64,000 bases of DNA, taken from positions 62,001 through 126,000 of the forward strand of contig NZ_CABVHK010000019.1 in the NCBI RefSeq assembly GCF_902497785.1, written 5' to 3'. The DNA is from Pseudomonas fluorescens. GTDB lineage: Bacteria > Pseudomonadota > Gammaproteobacteria > Pseudomonadales > Pseudomonadaceae. How positions within the stretch are numbered: position 1 is the first letter of the stretch; each line of letters opens with the position of its first letter. Shown here one piece after another: positions 25,289 through 33,758 of this stretch. Under the pieces are notes generated by a model, which was given only the letters and a program-made list of their open reading frames with translations, was not told where the DNA came from and did no database searches. A program made the translations under genes and the position numbers.

Positions 25289-26461
25289 ATGACGATGAAC
25301 GCTCCAGTAGCAAAAATAAGAATGGGATTTGTCGGTGGCGGGGAGGGCGCCTTTATCGGTCAGGCCCACCGCCAGGCCGCCGGGCTCGACGGTCGTTTTG
25401 AGCTGGTGTGCGGCGCGTTCAGTCGCGACGCGCGCAACAACCAAAACACCGGCGCCGCGCTGGGCGTGCCTGCGGCCCGTTGCTACAGCGACTGGCGGCA
25501 GATGCTCGACACTGAACGCGCGCTGCCCGCCGACCAGCGCATGGAATTGCTGATCATAGTGACCCCCAATCACCTGCACGCGCCGATTGCCAGTGCGGCG
25601 CTGAGTGCCGGGTTTCATGTTTTCAGCGAGAAACCCGCGGCGTTGAATCTGGCCGAGTTGTTGCCGCTCAAAAAAATCCTTGAGAGCAGCGGCCGCCTGT
25701 ATGGCCTGGCGCACACGTACCTGGGTTATCCGATGGTCTGGCAGGCACGGCAGATGGTTCGTGATGGCGTGATCGGCAAGGTGCGCAAAGTGCTTGTCGA
25801 ATACCCGCAGGGCTGGCTGAGCGAAGACGTGGCGGGGCAGGGCAACAAGCAGGCCGGCTGGCGCGATCAGCCGGAACAGTCCGGGCTGGGCGGCTGCATC
25901 GGTGATATCGGCACCCATGCCTTTTCCTTGGCCGAATTCGTCGCCGACCAACCCGTCCTGCACCTGTGCGCGATGTTGAATACCCACCTCGACAGCCGGC
26001 AACTGGATGATGACGCCGCCCTGTTATTCAAAATGGACGACGGCGCCACGGGGGTGCTGATCGCCAGCCAGGTCTGCGCCGGTGAAGAGAACCCGTTGAA
26101 AATCCGCATTTACGGCGACAAGGGCGGCCTCGAATGGCGTCAGGAACAACCGTCGAGCCTGATCCATCGTGCCCTTGATCAACCCCTGCGCGTTTTACGC
26201 TCCGGCGTCGGCCAGCCCTGGTTGTGCGACGCCGCGACCCGACGCATGCGTCTGCCGGCCGGGCATCCCGAGGGCTACCTGGAAGCCATGGCCAACCTCT
26301 ACGGCGATTTCGCCACGGCGATTCGCGGCCACGTCGAGGGCAACGCCGCCCCCGGCGTACCGGGCATCGACGTCGGGATGCGCGGCATGGCGTTTATCGA
26401 AGCGGTGATCGCCAATCACCGTGGCGACAGCAAATGGACCGAACTGGTCTGCCCCCAATGA
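25289..26461 (+). CDS. Gfo/Idh/MocA-family oxidoreductase
   Basis: A 390-residue NAD(P)-dependent dehydrogenase. The N-terminal Rossmann fold starts MGFVGGGEGAFIG (12-24), and the family motif EKP (114-116, FSEKPAAL) supplies the catalytic Lys. The C-terminal alpha/beta domain carries GGCIGDIGTHAFSLAEF with the conserved Asp and His. Such enzymes oxidise sugars, inositols or deoxy-sugars. It is the first gene of an operon with a TIM-barrel isomerase (ATGA overlap) and a NupG-type permease, under the LacI operator. This resembles myo-inositol or keto-sugar modules, but the substrate is not defined. Confidence 0.9.
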   Translation: MTMNAPVAKIRMGFVGGGEGAFIGQAHRQAAGLDGRFELVCGAFSRDARNNQNTGAALGVPAARCYSDWRQMLDTERALPADQRMELLIIVTPNHLHAPIASAALSAGFHVFSEKPAALNLAELLPLKKILESSGRLYGLAHTYLGYPMVWQARQMVRDGVIGKVRKVLVEYPQGWLSEDVAGQGNKQAGWRDQPEQSGLGGCIGDIGTHAFSLAEFVADQPVLHLCAMLNTHLDSRQLDDDAALLFKMDDGATGVLIASQVCAGEENPLKIRIYGDKGGLEWRQEQPSSLIHRALDQPLRVLRSGVGQPWLCDAATRRMRLPAGHPEGYLEAMANLYGDFATAIRGHVEGNAAPGVPGIDVGMRGMAFIEAVIANHRGDSKWTELVCPQ

Positions 26462-27555
26462 ATCCGGAGCACCCACCCGTGAAACCTACCTCTCCAACGG
26501 GCCTGCGCGGCCCGGGCATCTTCCTCGCGCAGTTCATGTCCAGCGAAGCGCCCTTCGACACTTTGGCCAATATCGCGCACTGGGCCGCGTCCCAAGGCTA
26601 CAAGGCCATTCAGTTGCCGACCTTGGGCACGCAATACATCGACCTCGCGCGCGCTGCCGAGAGCCAGGAATACTGCGACGAATTGAACGCCGTCTGCGCT
26701 CAAGCGGGCGTCGAGATCAGCGAGTTGTCGACGCACCTGCAAGGCCAGCTGGTGGCGGTGCATCCGGCGTTTGACGCCTTGTTTGACGACTTCGCCCCGG
26801 CGCATTTGCGTGGCCAGCCTCAGGCACGAACCGAATGGGCGATCGAGCAATTGAAGCTGGCGGCGCGGGCCAGTCAGCGATTGGGGTTGAAGGCCCACGC
26901 GACTTTTTCCGGCGCGCTGCTTTGGCCCTATATCTATCCCTGGCCGCAACGTCCGGGCGGATTGGTTGAACAAGGCTTCGCCGAACTGGCCCGGCGCTGG
27001 TTGCCGATCCTCGAGTGTTTCGAGGAGGCCGGTGTCGATCTGTGCTACGAAATCCATCCCGGCGAAGACCTGCATGACGGCGCCTCGTTCGAGCGGTTTC
27101 TGGACGCGGTCAATCATCACCCCCGCGCCGCGATTCTGTATGACCCCAGCCATTTGCTCCTGCAACAGATGGACTACCTGGGCTTCATCGACCGCTACCA
27201 CGCGCGCATTCGCATGTTCCACGTCAAGGACGCCGAGTTCCGGCCGGATGCGCGCTCAGGCGTCTACGGCGGTTATCAGGGCTGGGTTGAGCGGCCGGGG
27301 CGTTTCCGTTCGCTGGGTGACGGCCAGATCGACTTCAAATCAATCTTCAGCAAATTGACCCAGTACGACTTCAACGGCTGGGCCGTGCTCGAGTGGGAAT
27401 GTTGCCTGAAGGACTCCGCCCAGGGCGCCGCCGAAGGGGCGGCGTTCATCGAGCAGCACATGATCACGAAGACGCAGAAGGCCTTCGACGACTTCGCCAG
27501 CGTGCAGGCGGACGCCGCTTTCAATCGACGCTTGCTGGGGTTGCCCGACGCCTGA
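26458..27555 (+). CDS. Sugar phosphate isomerase/epimerase-type TIM-barrel protein
   Basis: About 365 residues, matching the xylose-isomerase-like TIM-barrel (AP endonuclease 2) superfamily used by IolE, IolI and related epimerases. Candidate metal ligands are Glu in CYEIHPGEDLHDG, Asp and His in LYDPSHLLLQ, His in MFHVKDAEF, and Glu in AVLEWECC. The ATG at 26458 overlaps the previous stop by 4 bp. A GTG at 26479, 9 nt after a GGAG, is an alternative start. It should act on the keto product of the preceding dehydrogenase. Confidence 0.87.
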   Translation: MNPEHPPVKPTSPTGLRGPGIFLAQFMSSEAPFDTLANIAHWAASQGYKAIQLPTLGTQYIDLARAAESQEYCDELNAVCAQAGVEISELSTHLQGQLVAVHPAFDALFDDFAPAHLRGQPQARTEWAIEQLKLAARASQRLGLKAHATFSGALLWPYIYPWPQRPGGLVEQGFAELARRWLPILECFEEAGVDLCYEIHPGEDLHDGASFERFLDAVNHHPRAAILYDPSHLLLQQMDYLGFIDRYHARIRMFHVKDAEFRPDARSGVYGGYQGWVERPGRFRSLGDGQIDFKSIFSKLTQYDFNGWAVLEWECCLKDSAQGAAEGAAFIEQHMITKTQKAFDDFASVQADAAFNRRLLGLPDA

Positions 27556-27607
27556 TCACGACCTTGCTCTGCGCTCCCACCACAACAACAAAAAACCGGT
27601 GACTGTT

Positions 27608-28837
27608 ATGACCCTGATGACCGCGCGCTTGAGCGCCATGATGTTCCTGCAATTTTTTATCTGGGGCGGCTGGTTCGTCACCCTCGGTACTTTCCTCGCC
27701 AGTAACCTGGGGGCCAGCGGCGGCCAGATCGGCATGGCGTTCTCGACCCAGTCCTGGGGCGCGATCATCGCGCCGTTTGTGATCGGCTTGATCGCCGACC
27801 GTTTCTTCAATGCCGAACGCATCCTCGCGGTGCTGCACCTGGTGGGCGCGGTGCTGCTGTACCAGCTTTATCGAGCGCCGGACTTCAGCACGTTTTACCC
27901 GTTCGTGCTGGCCTACATGATGATCTACATGCCGACCCTGGCCCTGGTGAATTCGGTCGCGTTCCGCCAGATGAGCGACCCCGCGCTGGAGTTTTCGCGG
28001 ATCCGCGTGTGGGGCACCATCGGCTGGATCGTCGCCGGCGTGGTGATCAGCTTTGTCTTTGCCTGGGATTCCCAAGCCATGATTTCGTCCGGCGGGCTGC
28101 GCAATACGTTCCTGATGTCGGCGATTGCCTCTCTACTGCTTGGGCTCTACAGCTTCAGCCTGCCGCGCACCGCGCCATTGAAGCCGGAGGCGGGCCAGGG
28201 CGGTCTCAAGCAAATGCTCGGGCTGGATGCCCTGGGCTTGCTGAAAGACCGCAGTTACCTGGTGTTCTTCATCGCCTCGATTCTGATCTGCATTCCCTTG
28301 GCGTTTTACTACCAGAATGCCAATCCGTTTCTGGCAGAGATCGGCGTGACCAATCCCACCGCGAAAATGGCCATCGGACAGGTCTCCGAGGTGCTGTTCA
28401 TGCTGCTTCTGCCGCTGTTCATTCACCGCTTCGGCATCAAGCTTGCGCTGTTGGTGGGGATGCTGGCGTGGGCCTTGCGCTACCTGTTGTTTGCTTACGG
28501 CAACAATGGCGACCTGGCGTTCATGCTGTTCACCGGCATCGCCCTGCACGGCATCTGCTACGACTTCTTCTTCGTCTCCGGGCAGATCTACACCGACGCC
28601 AAAGCGCCGGAACGCTTTCGAAGCTCCGCGCAGGGGCTGATCACGCTGGCGACCTACGGGTTGGGCATGCTGATCGGATTCTGGGTGGCAGGGCAGGTGA
28701 CTGACCACTTTGCGCTGGGCAATCTGCATGACTGGAAGAGCATCTGGCTGTTTCCGGCCGGGTTCGCGTTGGCGATATTTTTCTGTTTCGGGCTGACGTT
28801 CAAAGGGCGGCGCGAGGCAGTCGTGCTCAGGCCGTAG
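27608..28837 (+). CDS. NupG/XapB-like nucleoside:H+ symporter (MFS)
   Basis: A 409-residue, 12-helix transporter of the nucleoside:proton symporter family. MMFLQFFIWGGWFVTLGTFL in helix 1 is the family hallmark, and RIRVWGTIGWIVAG in helix 5 and FVSGQIYTDAKAP also fit. The ATG at 27608 has a GGTGA 5 nt upstream. It lies 52 bp after the isomerase gene in the LacI-controlled operon. Proteins of this family next to Gfo/Idh and TIM-barrel genes may carry sugars or nucleoside-like glycosides rather than plain nucleosides; the substrate remains open. Confidence 0.87.
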   Translation: MTLMTARLSAMMFLQFFIWGGWFVTLGTFLASNLGASGGQIGMAFSTQSWGAIIAPFVIGLIADRFFNAERILAVLHLVGAVLLYQLYRAPDFSTFYPFVLAYMMIYMPTLALVNSVAFRQMSDPALEFSRIRVWGTIGWIVAGVVISFVFAWDSQAMISSGGLRNTFLMSAIASLLLGLYSFSLPRTAPLKPEAGQGGLKQMLGLDALGLLKDRSYLVFFIASILICIPLAFYYQNANPFLAEIGVTNPTAKMAIGQVSEVLFMLLLPLFIHRFGIKLALLVGMLAWALRYLLFAYGNNGDLAFMLFTGIALHGICYDFFFVSGQIYTDAKAPERFRSSAQGLITLATYGLGMLIGFWVAGQVTDHFALGNLHDWKSIWLFPAGFALAIFFCFGLTFKGRREAVVLRP

Positions 28838-29042
28838 CGGTAAAATTGACGTCATAAAATAGAGGGGCGGCGCGGCCCGTATGGCCCTTGCAATGTGCCG
28901 TCCTTGTATCTTTAATTGTGACAGGATGTGAACGTATCACCCCGTTAACAGGTCTTGAACATCAAGGTCTGAGTACGCTGCTTGAAGAACTGCATGGATC
29001 TTTTCTGCTTTACCCATGGAACATTCAAAGGATGATCAACAC

Positions 29043-30197
29043 ATGAAACAGCACTTGGCGGCGTTTGCCCGAAAACACCTGTCGCCTTCCATGCGCTATG
29101 AGATGCGGCACGCTGCGGACTGGTCGCGAGATGTCCTTGGGCGCGCGTGTTTCTGGCGCTGGGAAATTGCCCGGTTCAAATTACAGAGCGAGAGTGCTTA
29201 CGAGTTTCTGTATATCGGCAGGAAAAACCAGCGGGAGATGGCCAAGCTGCTGATCGGCGGAAAGGCCGCGGCGTATTCCCCGCCGGCCGATGGCGATCCG
29301 GCACCTGCCGCCTCGGATCAAGTGGTCGTGGTCAGTGAAATGCCGAGTTCGGGGGCGTTGTCGGTGCCCTTGTACCTGAGTGCCGTGGTACCGCTGGGCC
29401 GACCCCTCGAGGAAATCACCAGCAAATACGATAGTGAGTTGCGTCGAAGCATTCGCAAGAACCGACCGCGCTACCGCATGGTCCAGACCGTGCTCGACGA
29501 GGAGATTGAAAAGGCCGACAGGGAATTGCTTCGACCCTATGCCGCGGCCAGGCAAGGTATCCATGTGGCGCAATTTGCCACGCAGGAAGTGTTCAGGATC
29601 GCCAAGACGGCTGGCCGGCTCGACCTGATCATGCTCGAGGACGAAGTGGTTGCCTGCCACCTCGGCTGCGTGATCACCCGGGGCGGCAAGCGTTACTGGA
29701 GCACGTTGCGTTTCGGCTATACCGAGGCGGTTTTTTCCGACGCCAAAAAGCTTCGCGAGGTGAACTCGATCACCACGTTCATGGCGCTGGAATGGGCCCT
29801 GGAAAATGGCTTCGACTATTACGACATCGGTCTTTGCGTGGCCCGTCCGGATGACGGACTGCTGAAATGGAAAAGAAGACGCGGCGGTGATGTTGATTCC
29901 CTGAACAACCACGCGTTCATGTTTGTCCGGTTGCCCAAAGCCGGCACGGCCAAATTTCTCTGGGACACGCCGCTGTTTGCTGTCGAAGGCAAGGAATTGA
30001 CCCTGCACCTTGGCTTGCCGGACGGACCCAGCGATGAGGAAGTCGCCAGTCGCTACCATGAAATGGTCTTTGGCGGACTGCACAAAATTTATCTGTACTG
30101 CGCCGAGCGTTCCGGCGAACAGTTCCTCGACACCTTGCGCAGTCGCTACGCCAGTTTGCAGACCCCACCCATCATGCAAAGGATTGCTTCCAGCTGA
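29043..30197 (+). CDS. GNAT-fold protein (BioF2-like acetyltransferase domain)
   Basis: A 384-residue soluble protein. About residues 130-300 resemble the FemAB/BioF2-like GNAT domain (Acetyltransf_6): SELRRSIRKNRPRYR, LIMLEDEVVACHLGCVITRGG and FMALEWALENGFDYYDIGL, where YDIG is the conserved strand end. Such proteins transfer acyl or aminoacyl groups to envelope polymers or lipids. The start at 29043 follows AGGA by 10 nt; an upstream ATG at 29016 is possible. The GT61 gene lies downstream beyond a REP doublet, hinting at a polysaccharide-modifying pair. Confidence 0.72.
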   Translation: MKQHLAAFARKHLSPSMRYEMRHAADWSRDVLGRACFWRWEIARFKLQSESAYEFLYIGRKNQREMAKLLIGGKAAAYSPPADGDPAPAASDQVVVVSEMPSSGALSVPLYLSAVVPLGRPLEEITSKYDSELRRSIRKNRPRYRMVQTVLDEEIEKADRELLRPYAAARQGIHVAQFATQEVFRIAKTAGRLDLIMLEDEVVACHLGCVITRGGKRYWSTLRFGYTEAVFSDAKKLREVNSITTFMALEWALENGFDYYDIGLCVARPDDGLLKWKRRRGGDVDSLNNHAFMFVRLPKAGTAKFLWDTPLFAVEGKELTLHLGLPDGPSDEEVASRYHEMVFGGLHKIYLYCAERSGEQFLDTLRSRYASLQTPPIMQRIASS

Positions 30198-30235
30198 GCC
30201 GGTTTCAGGACTTTGGTAAGCACGAGCTGGTTTTT

Positions 30236-30350
30236 TGTAGGAGCTAGCTTGCTCCGGGCGGCGTTCCGACGATGGACTCAGGACGGCGTTTTTTTTCGGG
30301 AGAAACGCGTCATCGTTAACGCTTATCGCGAGCAAGCTCGCTCCTACAGA
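30236..30350. repeat. REP doublet between GNAT and GT61 genes
   Basis: TGTAGGAGCTAGCTTGCTCC at 30236 and GCGAGCAAGCTCGCTCCTAC ending at 30347 are inverted REP halves. A run of eight T between them at about 30290-30297 could end transcription. Confidence 0.85.
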
Positions 30351-30382
30351 AAGTTGAGCCTGTCCCGCAGAGAGGAGTTTTC

Positions 30383-31498
30383 ATGGAAAGCGATGTCTCG
30401 CAACTCAGCAGGTCCACCGCTGGCAATCGAAAGAAATGGACCCTTGCCGCCTACCGGTTCATGGCGCGAAAAAGGCTGCAGCGCCGCGCGGAGATCAGTC
30501 TCAAAAGCCTGGCGGTGAAGAGCTGGGATATCGCGCCGGGCGGGGTGTTCCATTCGCCGCCGGCTATCTGCCTGCCGGGACAATTGGAGCGCGTGACCGG
30601 GTGGGAGGCGAAGCGCTTTTATCCTTTCGAGCACCCGGCCCGCACCATGGAAGGCCTGGGTGATGTGGTCCAAGGCCCGACTCGCGGCTATTTGATCAAG
30701 GATGTGTGGCTGATCGATGGCGCGCTGTACAAGGACACTGCAAGTCTGTGGTTGTCGCTCAAACCGAGTACGTTTCCGCGCATTCAGGTCGACACCGAGA
30801 TCGACCGCGCCGCGGTCTACTGCACGCAAAACGGCAATACCTGGTTCGGCACCTGGCTGATGGAAGACTGCCCGACGTATGCCTTGGCCTGCGATGAAGG
30901 CGTCCCGGTCACCACCGCGCCCTCCGCCAGGTTCCCCATCTTCACCCAGGCCCCTGCCTACGAAGACTGGTTCGGCATGCAGCCGACTCGCTTGAATGCT
31001 GCGTTTTTCCGCGAGCTGGTGCTGTTCGATGATATGAGTAACAACCAGAGCAAGCATCTGCGCTACCGCGCCATGGGTGAAAAGTTGCTGTCGCACGTGA
31101 ACCATGAGAGCCACCCTGGGGTTTTCATTCTGCGTGGTGGCGACGGTGACCTGCGCTTTTTGCGCAACGAACTCGAGGTCGCCGAGCACCTGCGCAAGAC
31201 CCGGGGCTTTCGCATCCTCAATCCGTTGAAAACCGATGTCCCGACCATCGTCGCGACGTGCGCTGGGGCGCGGACGGTCATCGGGGTCGAAGGCAGCCAG
31301 CTCGTGCATGGCGTCAACATTCTGCAAACGGGCGGGTCTTTGCTGACACTGCAGCCGCCGAACCGCTTCGTCAGCTACTACAAATTCCTGACCGACCGCG
31401 ACCGGCAGAATTTCGGCTTCGTGGTCGGGACACCTGAGGGCGACGGCTTCAAGATCGATATTCAGGAAGTGGAACGTACGCTGGACTTGCTGCCGTAA
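30383..31498 (+). CDS. Glycosyltransferase family 61-like protein
   Basis: A 371-residue protein resembling GT61 (formerly DUF563). The C-terminal half shows the family's GT-B-like signature: GVFILRGGDGDLRFLRNELE, then FRILNPLKTDVPTIVATCAGA and TVIGVEGSQLVHGVNILQTG, corresponding to the usual 'G-hGA-L-N' nucleotide-sugar region. There is no membrane helix. A strong GAGGAG lies 7 nt before the ATG. GT61 enzymes add xylose, GlcNAc or other sugars to surface glycans. The two-gene set with the GNAT protein stands apart from any larger polysaccharide locus. Confidence 0.8.
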   Translation: MESDVSQLSRSTAGNRKKWTLAAYRFMARKRLQRRAEISLKSLAVKSWDIAPGGVFHSPPAICLPGQLERVTGWEAKRFYPFEHPARTMEGLGDVVQGPTRGYLIKDVWLIDGALYKDTASLWLSLKPSTFPRIQVDTEIDRAAVYCTQNGNTWFGTWLMEDCPTYALACDEGVPVTTAPSARFPIFTQAPAYEDWFGMQPTRLNAAFFRELVLFDDMSNNQSKHLRYRAMGEKLLSHVNHESHPGVFILRGGDGDLRFLRNELEVAEHLRKTRGFRILNPLKTDVPTIVATCAGARTVIGVEGSQLVHGVNILQTGGSLLTLQPPNRFVSYYKFLTDRDRQNFGFVVGTPEGDGFKIDIQEVERTLDLLP

Positions 31499-31517
31499 TA
31501 ACAGGGCGACCAACAAC

Positions 31518-31556
31518 AAAATTTCGCCATCACTGCACGTACATGGCGAGATTTTG
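31518..31556 (+). terminator. Hairpin after the GT61 gene
   Basis: AAAATTTCGCCA at 31518-31529 and TGGCGAGATTTT at 31544-31555 pair with one mismatch in 12 bp, about 20 nt after the stop codon. The trailing TTTT makes it a plausible terminator. Confidence 0.65.
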
Positions 31557-31599
31557 ATACTACACGTCGAGTTGGCGGGAGCGACGCAACCCTGACGGC

Positions 31600-31636
31600 G
31601 ATTATTGTTTTCCCACTAACGCGGGAAACAATAATC
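31600..31636 (+). promoter_or_regulatory. Inverted repeat abutting the amidohydrolase start codon
   Basis: GATTATTGTTTTCCC (31600-31614) and GGGAAACAATAATC (31623-31636) are complementary apart from one extra T. The right arm ends at the ATG at 31637 and covers the whole ribosome-binding region (GGGAA). It could act as an operator or as an RNA hairpin that hides the translation start. Confidence 0.7.
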
Positions 31637-32530
31637 ATGCTGCCGACGACCAGAAGAATTGATAGTCACGTACACTTTTATACGTCGCAGGATCTGCGTC
31701 GGGTCGCTGGCTCGTTGCCTTATACGTTGCCTGAGCCGCATCCGCTCACCGCTTATCTGGATGAACTTATTACTGCCGGGATCACACCCGAAGTTATAAA
31801 TAATGTGCATCTAAGTATCCTGCCCGATTCAGAAAACGTGTTTGCTTCGTTCGAAGAACTCAAACAACTCCAGGCGACAAACCCTCAGCGTTATGGCGAC
31901 ATTAAACTGGTAGGGACGATCAAGGCGGACCCTGTTTACGCCACTCGGGCACGTCTTGCACACCCGCAGGTTATCGGTGCCCGAATCGTGCTACACGATG
32001 CCAGGCCGGAAACGGTGTCGGCCACGCGCTTCAGCGATGAGCAATGGTCGGCGTTTTATGCACGACTGCTTCCGCACCAGCACCTGCACCTCTACGCCAA
32101 AGAAGCTGAGACCAATCTGCGCGTGCTGCGCCACATCCCGGACGATATCCGCGTGATCATCGATCATCTCGGCAGCTGCCACAGCGAGCGCGGCAGCACC
32201 GAGCCGGCTTACCTGGCGCTCCTGCTGGAAGCCGGAAGGCGCGGCAACGTGTGGTTCAAGGGTCCGGGCTATCGCACTTCTGTCTCTGCCGAGGAAACCG
32301 CGCGTTTCGTGACGCAAATCATCGGCGCCGTCGGCGCAGACAAAGTGTTGCTGGAAGCCACCGACGCCCCGCATGTCGGAACTGACAACAACGGTCAGTC
32401 TTATGCCGAGCTGTTTGATTTAAACAAAGCTTTCACTTTTGTTGATGCCGTAGCACAGCAAGTTTCCAGACAAACCCGAATTCCTGTTGGCCAACTTCTT
32501 CGTGGAGCTTCTGGCCAGTTGGCAGGTTGA
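31637..32530 (+). CDS. Amidohydrolase-2 family metal-dependent hydrolase
   Basis: A 297-residue TIM-barrel hydrolase of the amidohydrolase-2 type. Metal-site residues are visible: HxH in DSHVHF (His11, His13), His149/His151 in QHLHLYAKE, His177 in IIDHLGS and Asp243 in EATDAPHVG. These enzymes hydrolyse lactones or amides or decarboxylate acids. No Shine-Dalgarno sequence stands free of the inverted repeat just upstream. The next gene, an alpha/beta hydrolase fold protein, follows after 36 bp. Together they precede a GlxA regulator and a betaine-type importer, suggesting one catabolic set. Confidence 0.8.
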   Translation: MLPTTRRIDSHVHFYTSQDLRRVAGSLPYTLPEPHPLTAYLDELITAGITPEVINNVHLSILPDSENVFASFEELKQLQATNPQRYGDIKLVGTIKADPVYATRARLAHPQVIGARIVLHDARPETVSATRFSDEQWSAFYARLLPHQHLHLYAKEAETNLRVLRHIPDDIRVIIDHLGSCHSERGSTEPAYLALLLEAGRRGNVWFKGPGYRTSVSAEETARFVTQIIGAVGADKVLLEATDAPHVGTDNNGQSYAELFDLNKAFTFVDAVAQQVSRQTRIPVGQLLRGASGQLAG

Positions 32531-32566
32531 TTCACGCCCACGCTCTACACTTCGAGAACTCTAGCG

Positions 32567-33541
32567 ATGACAGTCATTACTACAAAAGAAATAAACTTTG
32601 CCGTTAAGTACGGGGACGAAACGCTGAACCTCAGAGGAACAGTGTTTGAACCTCAAGAACTCGACGCGGCTGCCCGCAAACTGCCACCGGTGGTGTTCAA
32701 CTCCGGCTTCACCGGTGGCGTGACGATGTACGGTCAGCTGTTCGGTCGCGCCCTGGCAGCCCGGGGTTATCGAGTGATGACCTACGACGTGGCCGGCTTT
32801 TTCTCCAACAAGGAAATTCGCAACACGCTCAAGGCCGGTGATCAGGTCATCACCCATGTGATCCTCGAAGACCAGAAAGATGAAGTCCTCGGCGCGGTGC
32901 AATGGGCACGCGACAATTTCGGCGAGATGCCGGTCGTAGCGTCCTGGGCGATGGGCTCGGTGGCCAGCCTCGGGGCAGTGGCTGAACTGGCCGCGGCGGG
33001 CGGCGAGCAGATCCGTTTCTGGGTGCCGATGAGCTACACCAACATCCGCAACCTGCAAGCCCTGCGTGCCGACAAAGCAGCGGCTGACGCGGCGATTCTC
33101 GAACTCCCGGACGACGCGGCGATCCCGCCGTTCGACACCGGCACCGCCGCGACCGGCCTCGGCTATTACCCACTGGATCCTGAGACCCAGGCCTACGTGG
33201 ATCAGCAGTTGGGCGGCTACACCGAAGCGGGCGGCGCTGACCGTTGGCCGGGCTGCACTCACGTGTCGGCGAAGTCTTACAAATCCTATGTCGCGTATGA
33301 TCCGGAGCAGTCCATCGAAGGTGCAAAAGGCTTCCCGCCGGCACTGATTATCCATGGCGCCGACAACACCCTGCACATGCCGTCCGAGTCAGTGCGTCTG
33401 CACCGCCACTACCCGGGCGATGCCGGCCCGAGCGCGCTGATCATTGCGCACATGCAGCACGGCCAGCAGAACCAGGTCGACAGCCCGGTGTTTACCTCGA
33501 TGATCCAGAGCATCGACGAGGCCATCCGCGCACGCGGCTGA
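32567..33541 (+). CDS. Alpha/beta-hydrolase-fold protein with altered nucleophile elbow
   Basis: A 324-residue protein with alpha/beta hydrolase layout: PPVVFNSGFTGG (oxyanion region), YRVMTYDVAGFF, the nucleophile elbow at 125-131, IIHGADNTLHMP (acid region) and IAHMQHGQ (His region). The elbow reads ASWAMGS, so the position normally occupied by the catalytic Ser (G-x-S-x-G) is Ala128, unambiguous in the DNA (gcg). The protein may be non-hydrolytic, use another residue such as Ser126, or act as a binding protein or cofactor-independent lyase or oxygenase. It is co-transcribed with the amidohydrolase. Confidence 0.72.
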   Translation: MTVITTKEINFAVKYGDETLNLRGTVFEPQELDAAARKLPPVVFNSGFTGGVTMYGQLFGRALAARGYRVMTYDVAGFFSNKEIRNTLKAGDQVITHVILEDQKDEVLGAVQWARDNFGEMPVVASWAMGSVASLGAVAELAAAGGEQIRFWVPMSYTNIRNLQALRADKAAADAAILELPDDAAIPPFDTGTAATGLGYYPLDPETQAYVDQQLGGYTEAGGADRWPGCTHVSAKSYKSYVAYDPEQSIEGAKGFPPALIIHGADNTLHMPSESVRLHRHYPGDAGPSALIIAHMQHGQQNQVDSPVFTSMIQSIDEAIRARG

Positions 33542-33556
33542 TCCTCTTGCCCGCCC

Positions 33557-33583
33557 TGTGAGACCCCGGCGAGGGGTCTCACA
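33557..33583 (+). terminator. Strong hairpin after the alpha/beta hydrolase gene
   Basis: TGTGAGACCCC and GGGGTCTCACA are perfect 11-bp arms around a 5-nt loop, 16 nt after the stop codon. No T run follows, so termination may need Rho, or the hairpin may only stabilise the mRNA 3' end. Confidence 0.65.
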
Positions 33584-33758
33584 AGCGATTCCAGAACCGC
33601 GACCGCACAGGCTGCGGTTTTGCCCATCCACGTCTCGAAGATTCTGTCTGGCTGTCTGCGTGGCCAAGCCCTAACATAGCGCGTCCAACGCCATTCCTCC
33701 GGGCTGGCCTGAGCCGTGTTGTTCAACGGCTGGAACCACCTATGACAAGGATCTGGCG

